A DNA stretch of 64,000 nucleotides from Narthecium ossifragum. Lineage: Eukaryota; Streptophyta; Magnoliopsida; Dioscoreales; Nartheciaceae. Below are positions 40,181 to 55,407 of this stretch, one piece after another. The notes under the pieces are model-generated. The model was not told where the DNA came from and searched no databases. It saw nothing but the letters and a program-made list of their open reading frames with translations. The position numbers and the translations under genes are program-made. The DNA is taken from NCBI GenBank assembly GCA_963920575.1, contig OY986967.1, positions 2,198,527 to 2,262,526 on the forward strand, written 5' to 3'. The first letter of the stretch is position 1. Every line of letters starts with the position of its first letter.

Positions 40181-41304
40181 TGAAGGTCCAAGAGGGGGGT
40201 GAATTGGACTCTTTTCGAAAATCTAGTTTAATGGAAAAATCAGATAGTAGAGAAACTACACTTTAAATGCTTGTAGATGAGATGAAACTAAAGCAAGAAG
40301 GCATGCAAGAATACAGTAAAGAGAGTTAGAGAGATGACACCGATTTATAGTGGTTCGACCCAACTCTTGGTCTACGTCCACTTCACTCAAGGCTCTCCTT
40401 GAGGTTCCACTACTTGCAAATCCCTTACAAGCTTTTCCCCCAAGCTTCCTGGTGCTTGGTGACCTTACAATCACAGCCAACTGCTGTTGAACAACTCTCA
40501 AGATACTTCTTCACACTTGAAGAAGGTTTACAAAGGTTTTAGCTCAAGGAGAATAAGTAGAAATCTTTCCTAGAACTTGCTCAAATGATCTCAATAATAA
40601 TGATAAAAGTTGTGGCAAGTTTACATGAAGAGGCTACTTATACATAGGCTTCAACCAGCTCAACAATGAGCCCCAACGGCTCCCTGCAACTCTCCAACGG
40701 CTAGTTTTTTTACTCTGCGTTCTGCTGGCGGTCGATCCGTCCATTGTCCGTCACGTATAAAAAACTCAGCCTCTTTGGTCGACGGTCGATCCACGCATCG
40801 TCCGTCGCTCTCACGGTCGACCGTCACATCGTCCGTGAGCCTCTGTTGAGAAGGTCGCTTCCCAGGGTCGATGCTCCGATCGACCGTCGCTCCTTGACTT
40901 TTCTTCATATATGCGCCACGGTGGACCGCCGCATCGACCGTCGCATCGACCGTCCGTCTCTGTGAAGAAAAATGCTTCTCAGGGTCGATGCACCGATCGA
41001 CCGTCGCTTCTTCACATTCTTCATTGATGCGCCACGGTCGACCGTCGCATCGTCCGTGAGCCTCTGTCAAGAAAAACGCTTCCGACGGTCGATGCACCGA
41101 TCGACCGTCGCGTCAATACTCATATAGCCAAGTATGAGCCATTCATCACGGTCGATCCATGGATCGACCGTCCCATTCCCACGGTCGATCCTTGCATCGA
41201 CCGTGAGTACAAAATCACTTAAATATTGAATTTGATATCTCCAATTAAAGGGGTAATAAATATTAAACATATATTTTATCATTTAGTGTATATTGGCATC
41301 ATCA
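40181..41304 (-). mobile_element. 5' LTR of the minus-strand copia element, about 1124 bp
   Basis: The left end (TGAAGGTCCAAGAGG in plus) is fixed by the adjacent primer-binding site. The right end is placed at 41304, where the minus strand reads TGATGATGCCAATATAC, a usual start of SIRE-type LTRs. A TATA-like TATAAGTAG (minus) is near 40637-40645. The unit array at 40729-41203 lies upstream of it, in U3. Without the second LTR the right end is an inference. Confidence 0.75.
40729..41203. repeat. Ten 22-bp inverted-repeat units, CGGTCGAT...ATCGACCG (copia U3)
   Basis: Units are at 40729-40750, 40783-40804, 40814-40835, 40865-40886, 40919-40940, 40982-41003, 41035-41056, 41086-41107, 41149-41170 and 41182-41203. 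Each is exactly 22 bp from outer base to outer base, with inverted CGGTCGA/TCGACCG ends (some changed to CGTCCG). The unit at 41149 is a perfect palindrome. Centres are 30-67 bp apart. The array sits just upstream of the minus-strand TATA box. Confidence 0.93.
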
Positions 41305-41420
41305 AAACAAGGTTAGGATCAACAGAGAGGAGGAGGGATGCCGGGGGCTCCGGAGGAGAGGAGGAGGATCGGAGGAGGGATGTCCGGGACGCTGGAGCGT
41401 GCGCCGTTGTCGAGGCGATG
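41305..41420. other. GA-rich DNA between LTR and sequence gap
   Basis: GAGGAGGAGGGATG-like words dominate. It does not match the region upstream of GLR-A. Open frames here run into the N run and are meaningless. Confidence 0.5.
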
Positions 41421-41620
41421 NNNNNNNNNNNNNNNNNNNNNNNNNNNNNNNNNNNNNNNNNNNNNNNNNNNNNNNNNNNNNNNNNNNNNNNNNNNNNNNN
41501 NNNNNNNNNNNNNNNNNNNNNNNNNNNNNNNNNNNNNNNNNNNNNNNNNNNNNNNNNNNNNNNNNNNNNNNNNNNNNNNNNNNNNNNNNNNNNNNNNNNN
41601 NNNNNNNNNNNNNNNNNNNN
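41421..41620. other. Assembly gap, exactly 200 N
   Basis: An N run of round length suggests a placeholder of unknown true size. Exon 1 and the promoter of GLR-C are expected at about this place. Confidence 0.97.
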
Positions 41621-42313
41621 AACCCGATTTCTCTTTTGAATTTTAATAGAGAGGGGCCGATATATGATATTCACTTTCACACGGGAAGAGAGAGCCATTG
41701 ATCTTTTGATTCGACGGATGAGATAACTGCAACTCATTATAAAAATAACAAAAATTATATTATCATATTTTAATAATATATTTTGAGCTAGATTGAGTCG
41801 ATATCGATCGCTCACGCTAGCCACAGCTTGTTATATGCTCTAAAGGATTCCAGTTGTTATTGAGCTCAAGACAAGCTTATATCGAGTGATTCTCACGCTT
41901 TGGGCTAAATTTACACCCCTAGTCTTCGATAGTCTCCACCCAACGCGTTCTTCATATATATAATAAAATTATATAAATTATATAATATGTAATATTTTGT
42001 TAGGGTTCACCTTTACTTTAATGGCTTAAGCTTAGCAAAATGAAAAAAAGTTTCCAGGATGAGTTATTAGGATTTGGTTGAGAAATTTTTTTTACTGGAC
42101 CTTTAGCCCAGACGGACTTCAAATCCTGGATCCGCCCCTGTGACAGGGTAACCACCAACCCCACTCCAATAACCACCTAATAATTCCCTCCCACTAAACC
42201 CCTCAACCTAGGATTATCAAATCACATAGGCGCCATATAGGCTTCACCTAGGACATTCTCCCGCCACGTAGGATAACAAAAGTTTCACTTATAACCATAG
42301 CCTCATATAAGGA

Positions 42314-42368
<55 letters not shown>

Positions 42369-42370
42369 AT
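41621..42370. mobile_element. Intron 1 transposon remnant of GLR-C
   Basis: It matches 9390-10080 in GLR-A intron 1, including the CCTGGATCCGCCCCTGT end of the DNA transposon. At 42316-42366 a (TA)n run of about 25 units replaces the short TA run and the second and third MITE ends of GLR-A. Confidence 0.8.
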
Positions 42371-43056
42371 GGTCCTAAATTGTGCCATTAATTTTCATAA
42401 AGATTAGAACAACATGATCCTCTCTGAATTAGGAACTCCGCATGAATAACACGCACATGGATGCATTCACACAAGGCTGGTTGTATACATTATAGTTTTA
42501 TTAGTCAAATCCCTGTTTGAATTTGACTCCTTCAAACTTTTTGGACAACTAAATCACGGGAACAAGAAGTTATGTCACGAACGCACTATGTGGCCCCACA
42601 CTTTATTATGTCAAATTGTAGAGACCTTTTCCAAGGTTTTGGGATACTATTATATTATTGAATTTCGTGTTAATCCAATATAGCTAGAGTGTTTATCGGT
42701 GTATGAATAGGTGAACATATCACCCATCGGTAGAGAAATACCGACACTTTCATCAATTTCATTGGTAATCCACAACCGATGGGATAGATGAGATATCGGT
42801 ATCTCACTACCGAATCAAATCAAATAATCGATAATCAACTACCTATTCATTCATCTATCTTCATCGGTAATTCACTACCGATGAGATAGATAAAAGAGTC
42901 AGTATTTGATTACAGATAAATAAAAAAGTATATCACCCATACATGTACTGATGTACACGAATCATTATTAAAACATGGCTGCATTAGACTTTCTAAACTC
43001 GATCCCAAAGACAGTTAATTAGTTGAGCCCTTCTAACGTGCACGCCATTGTTGCAG

Positions 43057-46011
43057 CTCTCAACCTCCTCAAGAATGTCCAAACACAAGCCATCATCGGC
43101 CCGATGACATCCGCCGAGGCCGCGTTCGTCGCCGATCTCGGCAACAAGACCCACGTCCCGATCCTATCCTTCTCGGCGACGAGCCCCTCCCTCTCGCCTG
43201 CTCGTACTCCATACTTCGTTCGCACCACCCTCAACGACTCCTCTCAGGTCAGCGCCATCGCCGCCATCGTCAAGTCCTTCGGGTGGCGCCGGGTGGCTGC
43301 GATCTACGAAGACAGTGACTTCGGCTCAGGCATCATCCCCTCCTTAGTCGATGACCTCCAGGACATCAGCGCTCAGGTTCCTTACCGTAGTGTTGTCCCA
43401 CCTTTTGCCACCGACGATCAGATTGCCACTGAGCTCTACAAGCTCATGACCATGGAGACGAGGGTGTTCGTCGTCCACATGATGCCGGAACTCGGCTCCC
43501 GCCTCTTCTCCAAGGCCAAGGAAATCGGCATGATGGATTCCGGCTACGTCTGGATCATGACCGACAGCATTAGCAATGTATTAGATTCGCTGGACCCCTT
43601 GGTCATCAACGCCATGGAGGGGGCCTTAGGTGTCCGGCCATACGTGACGACTTCGCTTGAGACCGTGAAAAATTTTACAGCACGATGGAAGGCGAGATTC
43701 CGGCAGGACAATCAAGGCTTCGAGCCCACGGGCCCGACTATCTTTGAGATGTGGGCATATGACACTGTTTGGGCCGTTGCAATGGCGGTGGAGAAGGCCG
43801 GCATGGCCAATTCAAGCCTTGTAAAGCCACAAGGAGGAGCAGGGGCTAACTCGACCAGCTTAGGTGCACTCGGCGTCTCACAAGCTGGCCCAAGCCTTCT
43901 CGGTGAGATCTTAAATGCAAGATTTCAAGGCATAAGCGGTCATTTCCAGCTCATCGACGGGCAATTGCAGTCGTTGGCTTTTGAAATCGTGAATGTGATC
44001 GGCAAAGGAGCGACGGGTATCGGATTCTGGACTCCGGCCGGTGGCCTATCTAAGCAATTGCATTCGGCTACAGGAGAAACAAGTGTTATCTCGACGACAT
44101 CAGCTAATGATCTGAAGACTGTGATATGGCCCGGGGATTCACCGGCGGTGCCAAAGGGGTGGCAGCTACTAACGTCCGGAAAGAAACTGAAGGTCGGCGT
44201 TCCGATGAAGCAAGGATTCAATCTGTTCGTCAACGTGACACATGATCCGATCACCAACACCACCTCCTTCACCGGATACTGCATCGACTTATTCGACGCG
44301 GTCATGCAGACCCTTCCCTACGCCGTGCCGTACGAGTATGCTGCTGTCATCGATGCCAACGGCAATGCCATCACCGACTACAACCTTATAGTGAATCAAG
44401 TCTACCTGCAGGTCAGTACTTCATTTTTTCTTGGGAATACAATATTAAGTAATTAAATCTATCTTGTCTATCGACTTATATAAGTGGTCATTTGATGCAA
44501 TACTAATTATAATTCGATGAACAGAAATTTGATATGGTGGTCGCAGACACGACGATTATTGCGAACAGAACGTTGTATGTGGATTTCACACTGCCTTACA
44601 CCGAGTCAGGAGTGTCGATGGTAGTACCAGTCAAGCAGGACAATAGCAGGACCATGTGGATCTTTTTGAAGCCGCTCAGCACCGATCTGTGGCTGGGGAC
44701 GCTGGCCTTCTTCTTCATCACCGGGTTCGTCGTGTGGGTGATCGAGCATCGGATCAACCCTGAATTCAGGGGTCCCCCGGCGCAGCAGCTAGGCATCATT
44801 TTCTACTTCGCGTTCTCCACCCTTGTCTTCGCTCACAGTTCAGCAACGAGCCTTGCCATCCATTTCAATCAGCTTAAGCTTTTGGGACAATTAATTGATG
44901 ATTTCATACTTTTCATGATTGCAGGGGAGAAGATAGAGAGTAATTTGTCGAGGGTCACGGTGATCGTATGGGTGTTTGTCGTGCTGATCCTCACATCGAG
45001 CTACACGGCCAGTTTGACGAGCATGTTGACAGTGCAGCAGCTCCAGCCAACGCTGACTGATCTCAATGTGCTCTTGGGGAATCAGGACTACGTGGGGTAC
45101 CAAGATGGATCCTTTGTGAAGGGGATGCTGGAGAGGATGAAGTTTAATGAGCAGAAGCTCAAGGCCTACATCAACCCCAAGGAATTCAATAACGCGCTAT
45201 CCAAGGGGAGTCAAGGTGGAGGAGTCGCAGCCATTTTCGACGAGATACCTTATCTCAAGCTCTTCCTCTCCAAATATTGCGCCAACTACACAATGGTCGG
45301 GCCGACGTACAAGACTGCCGGATTTGGATTCGTGAGTGGCGATGTTTGTTAGATTAGAATTTTCTCCCAAAGCTCTTAACCAGATATATAGCATATCGAT
45401 AATGTTGTCATGGATGCCTTCATCTTATGTAGGTTCTCCCGAAAGGGTCTCCTCTGTTGTCCGACCTTTCGTGGGCGGTGCTTAACGTGACAGAGGGGGA
45501 CAAGATGAAAGAGATCGAAAGGAAATGGTTCGGCGATCAGACGACATGCCCAAGCGAAGTCAACAGCGTCGGCTCCCCAAGCCTCGACTTTAAAAGCTTC
45601 GGCGGCCTCTTCTTCCTGACCGGACTCGTCTCCTTCCTCGCACTCTTGGTCTTTCTCACCATGTTCATATACATGAACTGGAAGGAGTTGAGAGGTGTCG
45701 CCGCTGGTGGCTCCTTGTGGGCAACAATGGCTTCCTGGGCTCGACATTACGATAAAATAGATCTCAGTTCCCACACTTTCAAGAAGAAGGATTCAACCTA
45801 TGTCGTCAACGGGCAAGCGGGCAATGGCCCGAGCGTGCCAACATCTGATGGCACACAGACGCCGACAAGCATATCGGAGTTGTCAGACATCACCTTCTGC
45901 CCAACAACAGCGCCGATCAGTCCCTCTAGAGAGCTTGGCGACCAACCGAGAGAGATGCTAGAAGACGTTGCTCCTGTAGAGTTACTTGAGGTCAGGAGGC
46001 CCGGAGAATGA
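43057..46011 (+). CDS. GLR: GLR-C: glutamate receptor-like channel, exons 2-5 only
   Basis: Exons are 43057-44411, 44525-44837, 44925-45331 and 45433-46011, all with GT-AG junctions and unbroken frame. The protein equals GLR-A from the amino-terminal binding domain to the C-terminus, with S1 ([18 protein letters not shown]), M1, pore loop, M3 (SYTASLTSMLTVQ), S2 and M4. Exon 1 (signal peptide and about 97 codons) is not seen: left of intron 1 there is an N gap and then a retrotransposon. Either exon 1 lies in the gap or the gene is 5'-truncated. Intron 3 (44838-44924, 87 bp) has no in-frame stop, so its retention would add 29 residues. Everything that can be read looks intact. Confidence 0.88.
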
Positions 46012-46406
46012 ATACGTTGTCTACTATTTTTCTTCCCAATTAGTTGCACTGAGTGTTATCCTCCTAACTATATAGAAGGATAAATGCTCAACATATATAT
46101 TGATCTCTACAAATGATCAGATTGATCTGCAGGTGTGCACCATTCGATAGCATATTCAATTCCATGTTTCAGCACCTGACAGTATAGTTCCAATTAATTC
46201 ATGAGTGTAGGTATATATTTGTAATATTTTACATGTTTATGTAATTTCTCTTCATGTACATGTATGCATGTATATGCTGCATATTGGTAAAGAAGAAATA
46301 GGTATACCTTTTCTTGTATATGCCTTTGCTCTTCTATAATCTCTACTTTTTTTGCATAGCTCATTAGGAAGGTATTCCTTTTTTTCTGTGTTGATTACAT
46401 GAACCA
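46012..46406. other. GLR-C 3' flank
   Basis: The first 240 bases match the GLR-A 3' flank. The SINE-like and LINE insertions of GLR-A are absent, and about 165 bases not seen at GLR-A are present. No gene is visible. Confidence 0.6.
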
Positions 46407-46912
46407 GTGGATAGAAGAGAAGGATTGAGATCAAAATCTCAAAAATGGAAGCCCCACCAGAAAAACGCCACCCTGATCAAGAACCCATGATTGGCACCAA
46501 TGCCGCAATATACACAATCCTAGCCAATGAATCCGCCAGCACCACAACCTCCCTCCGAAGAAGACAACCCAAACCTAGCAGCAGAGGTGTGGAGGTGGCA
46601 ATTGGGCTTCTGGCCCAGGCCTAGCATGGGCCCAATTCGTTGCAGGGCCGTGCCCTGGCCCAGGCCACACTTGGTTTGGCACGAGCTTGACACGAACTAC
46701 CAGCTAGGCACGAGCCCAGGCATGCCTTAGGCCGAAGCCAGTGCCAACCACTCCAAACCCACAACAGTCATCAGGGCCAGCCCATTGGTACCTTTACCTA
46801 ATTACCTGGCAACTTCCTCAAGAACGGGCCTAAGCTCCGCCATCTCAACTGAGCAAAGCCGGAGCCATAAGAAAAGACGTCTGATCATCGCTTTCCTCAA
46901 TAGAGTTTGAAA
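46407..46912. repeat. Duplicated intergenic block between GLR-C and GLR-D
   Basis: It is nearly identical to 15353-15860. No conserved coding frame is visible. Confidence 0.75.
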
Positions 46913-47872
46913 TTTCCTTTCAACTTCTTGATGCTGATTGAACGAAAAGGATTTACTAAGAAGTTTTACATGCATGCTTCAAGTACACGCATAGTAGCTC
47001 ATGAGCTCTGTCCTATTTCTTGATGTTGATTGGATGGTGCAATTGAATCCATAAAATGGCCTTTTAGATTCTTTCATACTAGTCAAACTGCTGGCGTAGA
47101 TTCTATCTAGTTTCGTGATATTAAGCTTCAAGTCTACACCCATGAGAATTGAATTCCCTCTTCTTGTGCTCTAATCCTTCATCCTCATTAATTATGTAGT
47201 GCCGTAAGGTCCATGCACTGCATTGGGAAGGTTACTAAGAAACTTCATACGATTTCATCGGAAAGGCTCAATCAATAATAATCATGAGAACTCACTCCTC
47301 ACTTTCCTCTCTAATAAAGAGCGTATGAAATCTTGTTTTAATGTCATAGATAATAGACAATGACGTTTTATGACTTCAAGTTTGAAGTTAGTCAATTTAT
47401 GGTGCTTTAGCGTCTCAAAATGCTATAAATTAATAATAGAGAATGATACTGATGAACAGTGCTGTCTTCTTTTTATATATTCTTAACAAGAAGTTGATTA
47501 GACCTGCCAAGCTGTAAACGTGATATTCAAACAAGTGGGGATTTTAGAGTTATATATTCATTTGTCTCAGAGACCAGAGTTGAAAAGTTCGTGTTACACT
47601 AATATTGGAATTCCGAGTCAAGAAACTCCAGCAAGAATCTATTTCTTTCTCACATCACATGCCAACTTAGCTCTTAACAAGTCATGGTCAATCATTTTTA
47701 TATGACTACTATCCACGACCCCCGCCTAATCAAGGCCGTAGATAAATTTGTGGCATCTAGGACCTATATACATAGATAAAGCCTTGCTCTTTTCTTTTAT
47801 ATATAGGATACAAGGACTCTTGTTTCTTTGTAGAGTCCGTCTCCAAGCCTCTTGTGGAGGGGTTAATTTCCA
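46913..47872 (+). promoter_or_regulatory. GLR-D upstream region with TATA box
   Basis: It is collinear with the GLR-A upstream region, except that about 210 bases (A: about 7816-8027) are deleted between ATTCTTAAC and AAGAAGTTGATT. A TATATATAGG box at 47798-47807 lies about 70 bases before the ATG. Confidence 0.65.
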
Positions 47873-51542
<3,670 letters not shown>

Positions 51543-52120
51543 ATATGCTCACTATTCTTCTTTTCTTCAATTAGTTGAGCATGTTGTACTATCAATAATT
51601 ATAGGTGGACAAATGCTTTACATATGTACTGAAACTCTACGAACTATCGGATCTCTGCAGGTGTGTACCGTTCGATAGCATATTTCCACCTATGTTTCAG
51701 CACTTATTAGATGGTCTGGAAGGCATTCATGTACATGTATGTGCTGCATATTGCTAAAAGAAGAAGAAAGAGTTTTGCTCGAGAATCTCTTCTAGAGCTA
51801 GCTAGGCTGTTTTCTTGCTCCTCTGGTATATATATATATATATCATTTTTGTCAACAAACCCATGCGAGAGATCTGTGATTGCACGGGTATTTAGCCATC
51901 GTAAGTCAATGTAAAATACTAAATGAAAATTTTAATAAATAAATAAATGTGTAATACATATTTATATTATACATGTCACTTGCCAGTATAATAAACCAAG
52001 GGACTCAAAAGTCTTTGTTAGTAAATCTTCTGTAGAAGAGCAGATAGCCAATTTGATCAAAGGACTAGACTTTTCCAAACGACTAGAACAATCTTCTGTC
52101 GGCGACCGATCACCCTAGAG
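51543..52120. other. GLR-D 3' flank, empty site of the copia insertion
   Basis: It matches the GLR-B flank on both sides of the copia element. The junction GCTAGCTAGGC near 51803 is the unoccupied target. No gene is visible. Confidence 0.75.
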
Positions 52121-53965
52121 TGTTGTTTTTTGTGAGAAATTGAGATCCTTTGGTCTATAGGAAAACTACTATATTAAACTCTATAGCTGGAAGAGAATAT
52201 TGTCTGGTTTGAAGAGAGTCCTAATTTGAATATGAAGGTAGATAACAATTTTGCCTACTTCTGGAACTGAGGAAACAAAACAACGAACTGCCTCAAAGCT
52301 GGGACACTATCCCCCCACCCGGCCTCTCTCGGGGCTTCTACACAAAACTTGGCCGACCACCGGCCCCTTGTGGCCCTCGCAAGGCCATCAACCTCCTCAT
52401 TATCCTCTCTTGGTACGAACCGTACATGAATCTCCTTCAGCTGGGTTGCATTCCAACAAAGTCCTTGCAGTCGGCCGCTTAGAGAACCAGATCATTGTTT
52501 CCTCCCATTAACACATTCAACCATGTCCTTGGAATCAAACTCCAACAACACCCTCTCGCAGCCTCGGCTCCTGGCGATGTCTACCGTCCACTCCATGGCG
52601 TATAGTTCAACATCCCTAGCCTCATTAGCTCCCCCCTTGTCGAGAACCACCATTCTTTCCCTCCATAGGCATTACAGCAGACAACACCCAAGCCCGACTC
52701 TCCTTGAAGGAAGGAGGCATCGCATTTGATAGTAAAGAAATCCCTCCATGTCTCTCTAGTCGTCCGAACCTCTTGCATGTACTTCCCTTTCTTTAGTTGC
52801 CACTCTTTTGCAAGCAACAAGATGGTCTTCGAGAGTTTCTCCGGTGACTCTGCCTCCCCATCGAAGAGCATTCTATTCCGGTCCTTCCACAATATCCACA
52901 ACCCATAACCGATCTTCCCTTTCCTTAATTGCCATTCTTCCGATCTCTGGGAGGTTGATAGCACCCTCTCCCAATCTCTCAAAGCCTCTGTTCTCCTAAC
53001 TTCCCCATCCTTGTAGACACCGTGTGCCAAACCTCCCTTGACTTTTCACAATCCACAAAGAGGTGAAACTGAGACTCTCTTTGTTCCTTGCATCTCGGAC
53101 ACTCCGCGTCACATGCTGCCTTCGCGTTGAATAGGGCCCCCCTCGTCGGCAATTTCCGATGGCGAAGCTTCCACAAGAACGTACAAACTCTAGGCCCAAA
53201 GGGCCCTTTCCATATGCAGTCCCATCTTAACTCCGAGCTCCCCTCCGCCGCTGCAACCTTCCTCTGTTCTGAGATAAATTTATAGGCGGAGGAAGAAGAT
53301 ATTCGGCCTCTAGCTTCATGAACCCACACCTCTTGGTCGATCGCTCCCATTGAAGCCACGTTTACCGTAAGGATTTGCTCTGCTATGCACGACGAAAACA
53401 GCCTGCAAACTTTCCGTCGGCTCCATAGTCCATTCCTCCCAATGAGCTTCCCCACCCTCATCCGATCCAAATTCACCTCCATCGTGCTCCATATTGCAAG
53501 ACTCCGTGGAGCCACTCCTCCCTGATCCTTAGAGCCGCATACTACATACCATCTGACATTGGAGAGACCGAACCGCTGGCCATCCCAAAGAAAAGCTCTC
53601 CCCATCTTCTCTATTTTCTTTAGAACCCCTCCCAATATATCCATCGTCGTCATCATATAAACCAGCAACGCTTGGATCACATGGTGAAGGAGTGTGATTC
53701 TCCCCGGAAGGGAAAGACGAGAACCACTCCATCTAGAGAGCCTATTCGCCATCTTGTCCAAGAGCTCACTGAAGTGCTCTCTCCGGAGGTGCCTCCCGCT
53801 GATCAGGACTCGAGGTACTTCCAAGCCCACGTCGTCTTTGCCATATGTAACAATCTGCATATCCGGGTCCTCCTTCCATTCCCAAGCACCGGAGATATCT
53901 TCGCACTAGACTTGACGGGATTTAGCGCCATAATATATTCATACGGGGAAGTGACGTCTAAATAG
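52121..53965 (-). mobile_element. 5'-truncated LINE (L1 type), copy in unit 2
   Basis: This is the duplicate of 23933-25775. Here the reverse transcriptase end and zf-RVT are joined in one open frame (53860 down to 52979), because a CAA codon stands where the other copy has TAA. It contains LSLPGRITLLHHVIQAL, GRAFLWDGQR, CPRCKEQRESQFHLFVDC and the RNase H motifs further left. It is still truncated at the 5' side and shifted near 53000, so it cannot be active. Confidence 0.88.
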
Positions 53966-54051
53966 ATTGAACGTTTTCACAGCAATTAATATATTCCCTG
54001 GCAACAAAAACATTTGCTGACAGAAAACAGGGTTTACAGCTACTAGATAAG

Positions 54052-54150
54052 CTGATAATGGCACCCACCTCCACGAGGGGAAGACACTCGATTCGAACAA
54101 TTAAAGGAAAGGAGCGCCCTACCAACTCACCGAGGAGTTGTTTGTCTCAA
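54052..54150 (-). mobile_element. tRNA-derived SINE-like element, second copy
   Basis: It is the duplicate of 25862-25960, with the same A-box-like and B-box words on the minus strand. Confidence 0.5.
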
Positions 54151-54289
54151 CTCCCACAGATTTTCAAAGAACTTCATCGTCATATTAGGATCTTGTTCAT
54201 TAACCATCACACAAATATTGCTAGCATTTAGTCTTTTCAAGCAAAACCTATGAAAACAATAAGCAGGGCAATTCTTTGTAGCTAAAAGG

Positions 54290-55030
54290 CAGGTCCACCT
54301 CTCTCTATTTTGTTGCCTTGAGACTTAGATCAAGAACCCCACATTCACATAAGAATAGCAACCGATACAGTACAAAGTCCCAAAGACAGTGCTATATAGA
54401 TATCAAGTTCTCTAAACAACCAAGTCATTGCCTGCCTAAAGTTTCTGTAGCTTTCCCTGAAATACACCCACAGATCTCTTCCTCGGAAATATTCGCAAAT
54501 ACTTGTAATCTCGCAAAACTTTCCTCTTTCAATCTATTTAACTTGGAAAATCATCATAAAATTTCTTTTGATGTATTTAAAAGTAAATCTTACTTCATGA
54601 ATTCTTGATTATAATTCACATTATTTAGGCTGATTTCTTTGATTATTTTGTGCCATAAATATGTTATTTCCATTACAGATCTGATAAAAGTCTTTGATTT
54701 CATATACATTTAAGCTTTCTTTAACCTATAGCATACTTAGCCTGTTCCATCTTTTCAATCTTCAGAAGGTTTACAACACAATACACAACAGCAACACAGG
54801 TGCCAACAAAATGAGAAATATTATTATTTAGTTCCTTTGAAAGATGTACCTAGCAATAACTGTCCCAACAAGTTTTACATACTAGCTTTCTCAAGAAACT
54901 AAGAACATTAGTGCCAACAAACCACTTGCCGCATCATCAAAAGAAACCAGAGAAAACAAGGGCTATGATCAAATATTCAATTGGAACATATATTTGGCAC
55001 ACTAAGAATACAAAGCTACACAATATGCTT
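54290..55030. repeat. Copy 2 of the DGK 3'-flank segment, at its native place
   Basis: It matches 1-979 (without the MITE) and 26099-26740. Here it continues into the real downstream region of DGK, so this is the copy in original context. No gene is visible. Confidence 0.88.
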
Positions 55031-55407
55031 GCTTAGGTAAGCAAGTACCAAGCTATTAGCACATATCATTTTTATGTCGCAAAAGAATGTATTTATACGT
55101 ACATACAAGGTGATCTTCTAACTCTAGCTTACAAGTAGAATTACATATGAACATGCGTGAATACGCTCATCTCCAATTAGCTAACCATGCATGGTCCTGA
55201 AAATAAAAGTCTTCAGCTATAAAACCATGTTGTAATAAATGATCTCTTGGACTACCAGTGGGACAAAAACCCATTAAATAACCTTAAGAAATATGATCAT
55301 ATTAACTTGCTACAGAATTACTAATTTTCCTCATAGAAAACAACTTTGGTCAGTATAACTAGAAATTCCTTCGAAAGTATACCTGAGACCATGGTAAGTT
55401 GGCTGAT
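55031..55407 (-). other. Probable 3' UTR and downstream DNA of DGK
   Basis: Non-coding AT-rich sequence directly downstream of the DGK stop codon. 55296-55407 is preserved in the dead copy at 27981-28088; 55031-55290 is lost there. Confidence 0.5.

Noticed and set aside
41226..41824. Long ORFs across the N run
   Set aside because: They are open only because N cannot make stop codons.
44838..44924. Treating 44534-45352 as one exon of GLR-C
   Set aside because: A, B and D splice at the same GT and AG, and splicing restores the family sequence AHREKIESNLSR; the read-through is a chance open intron.
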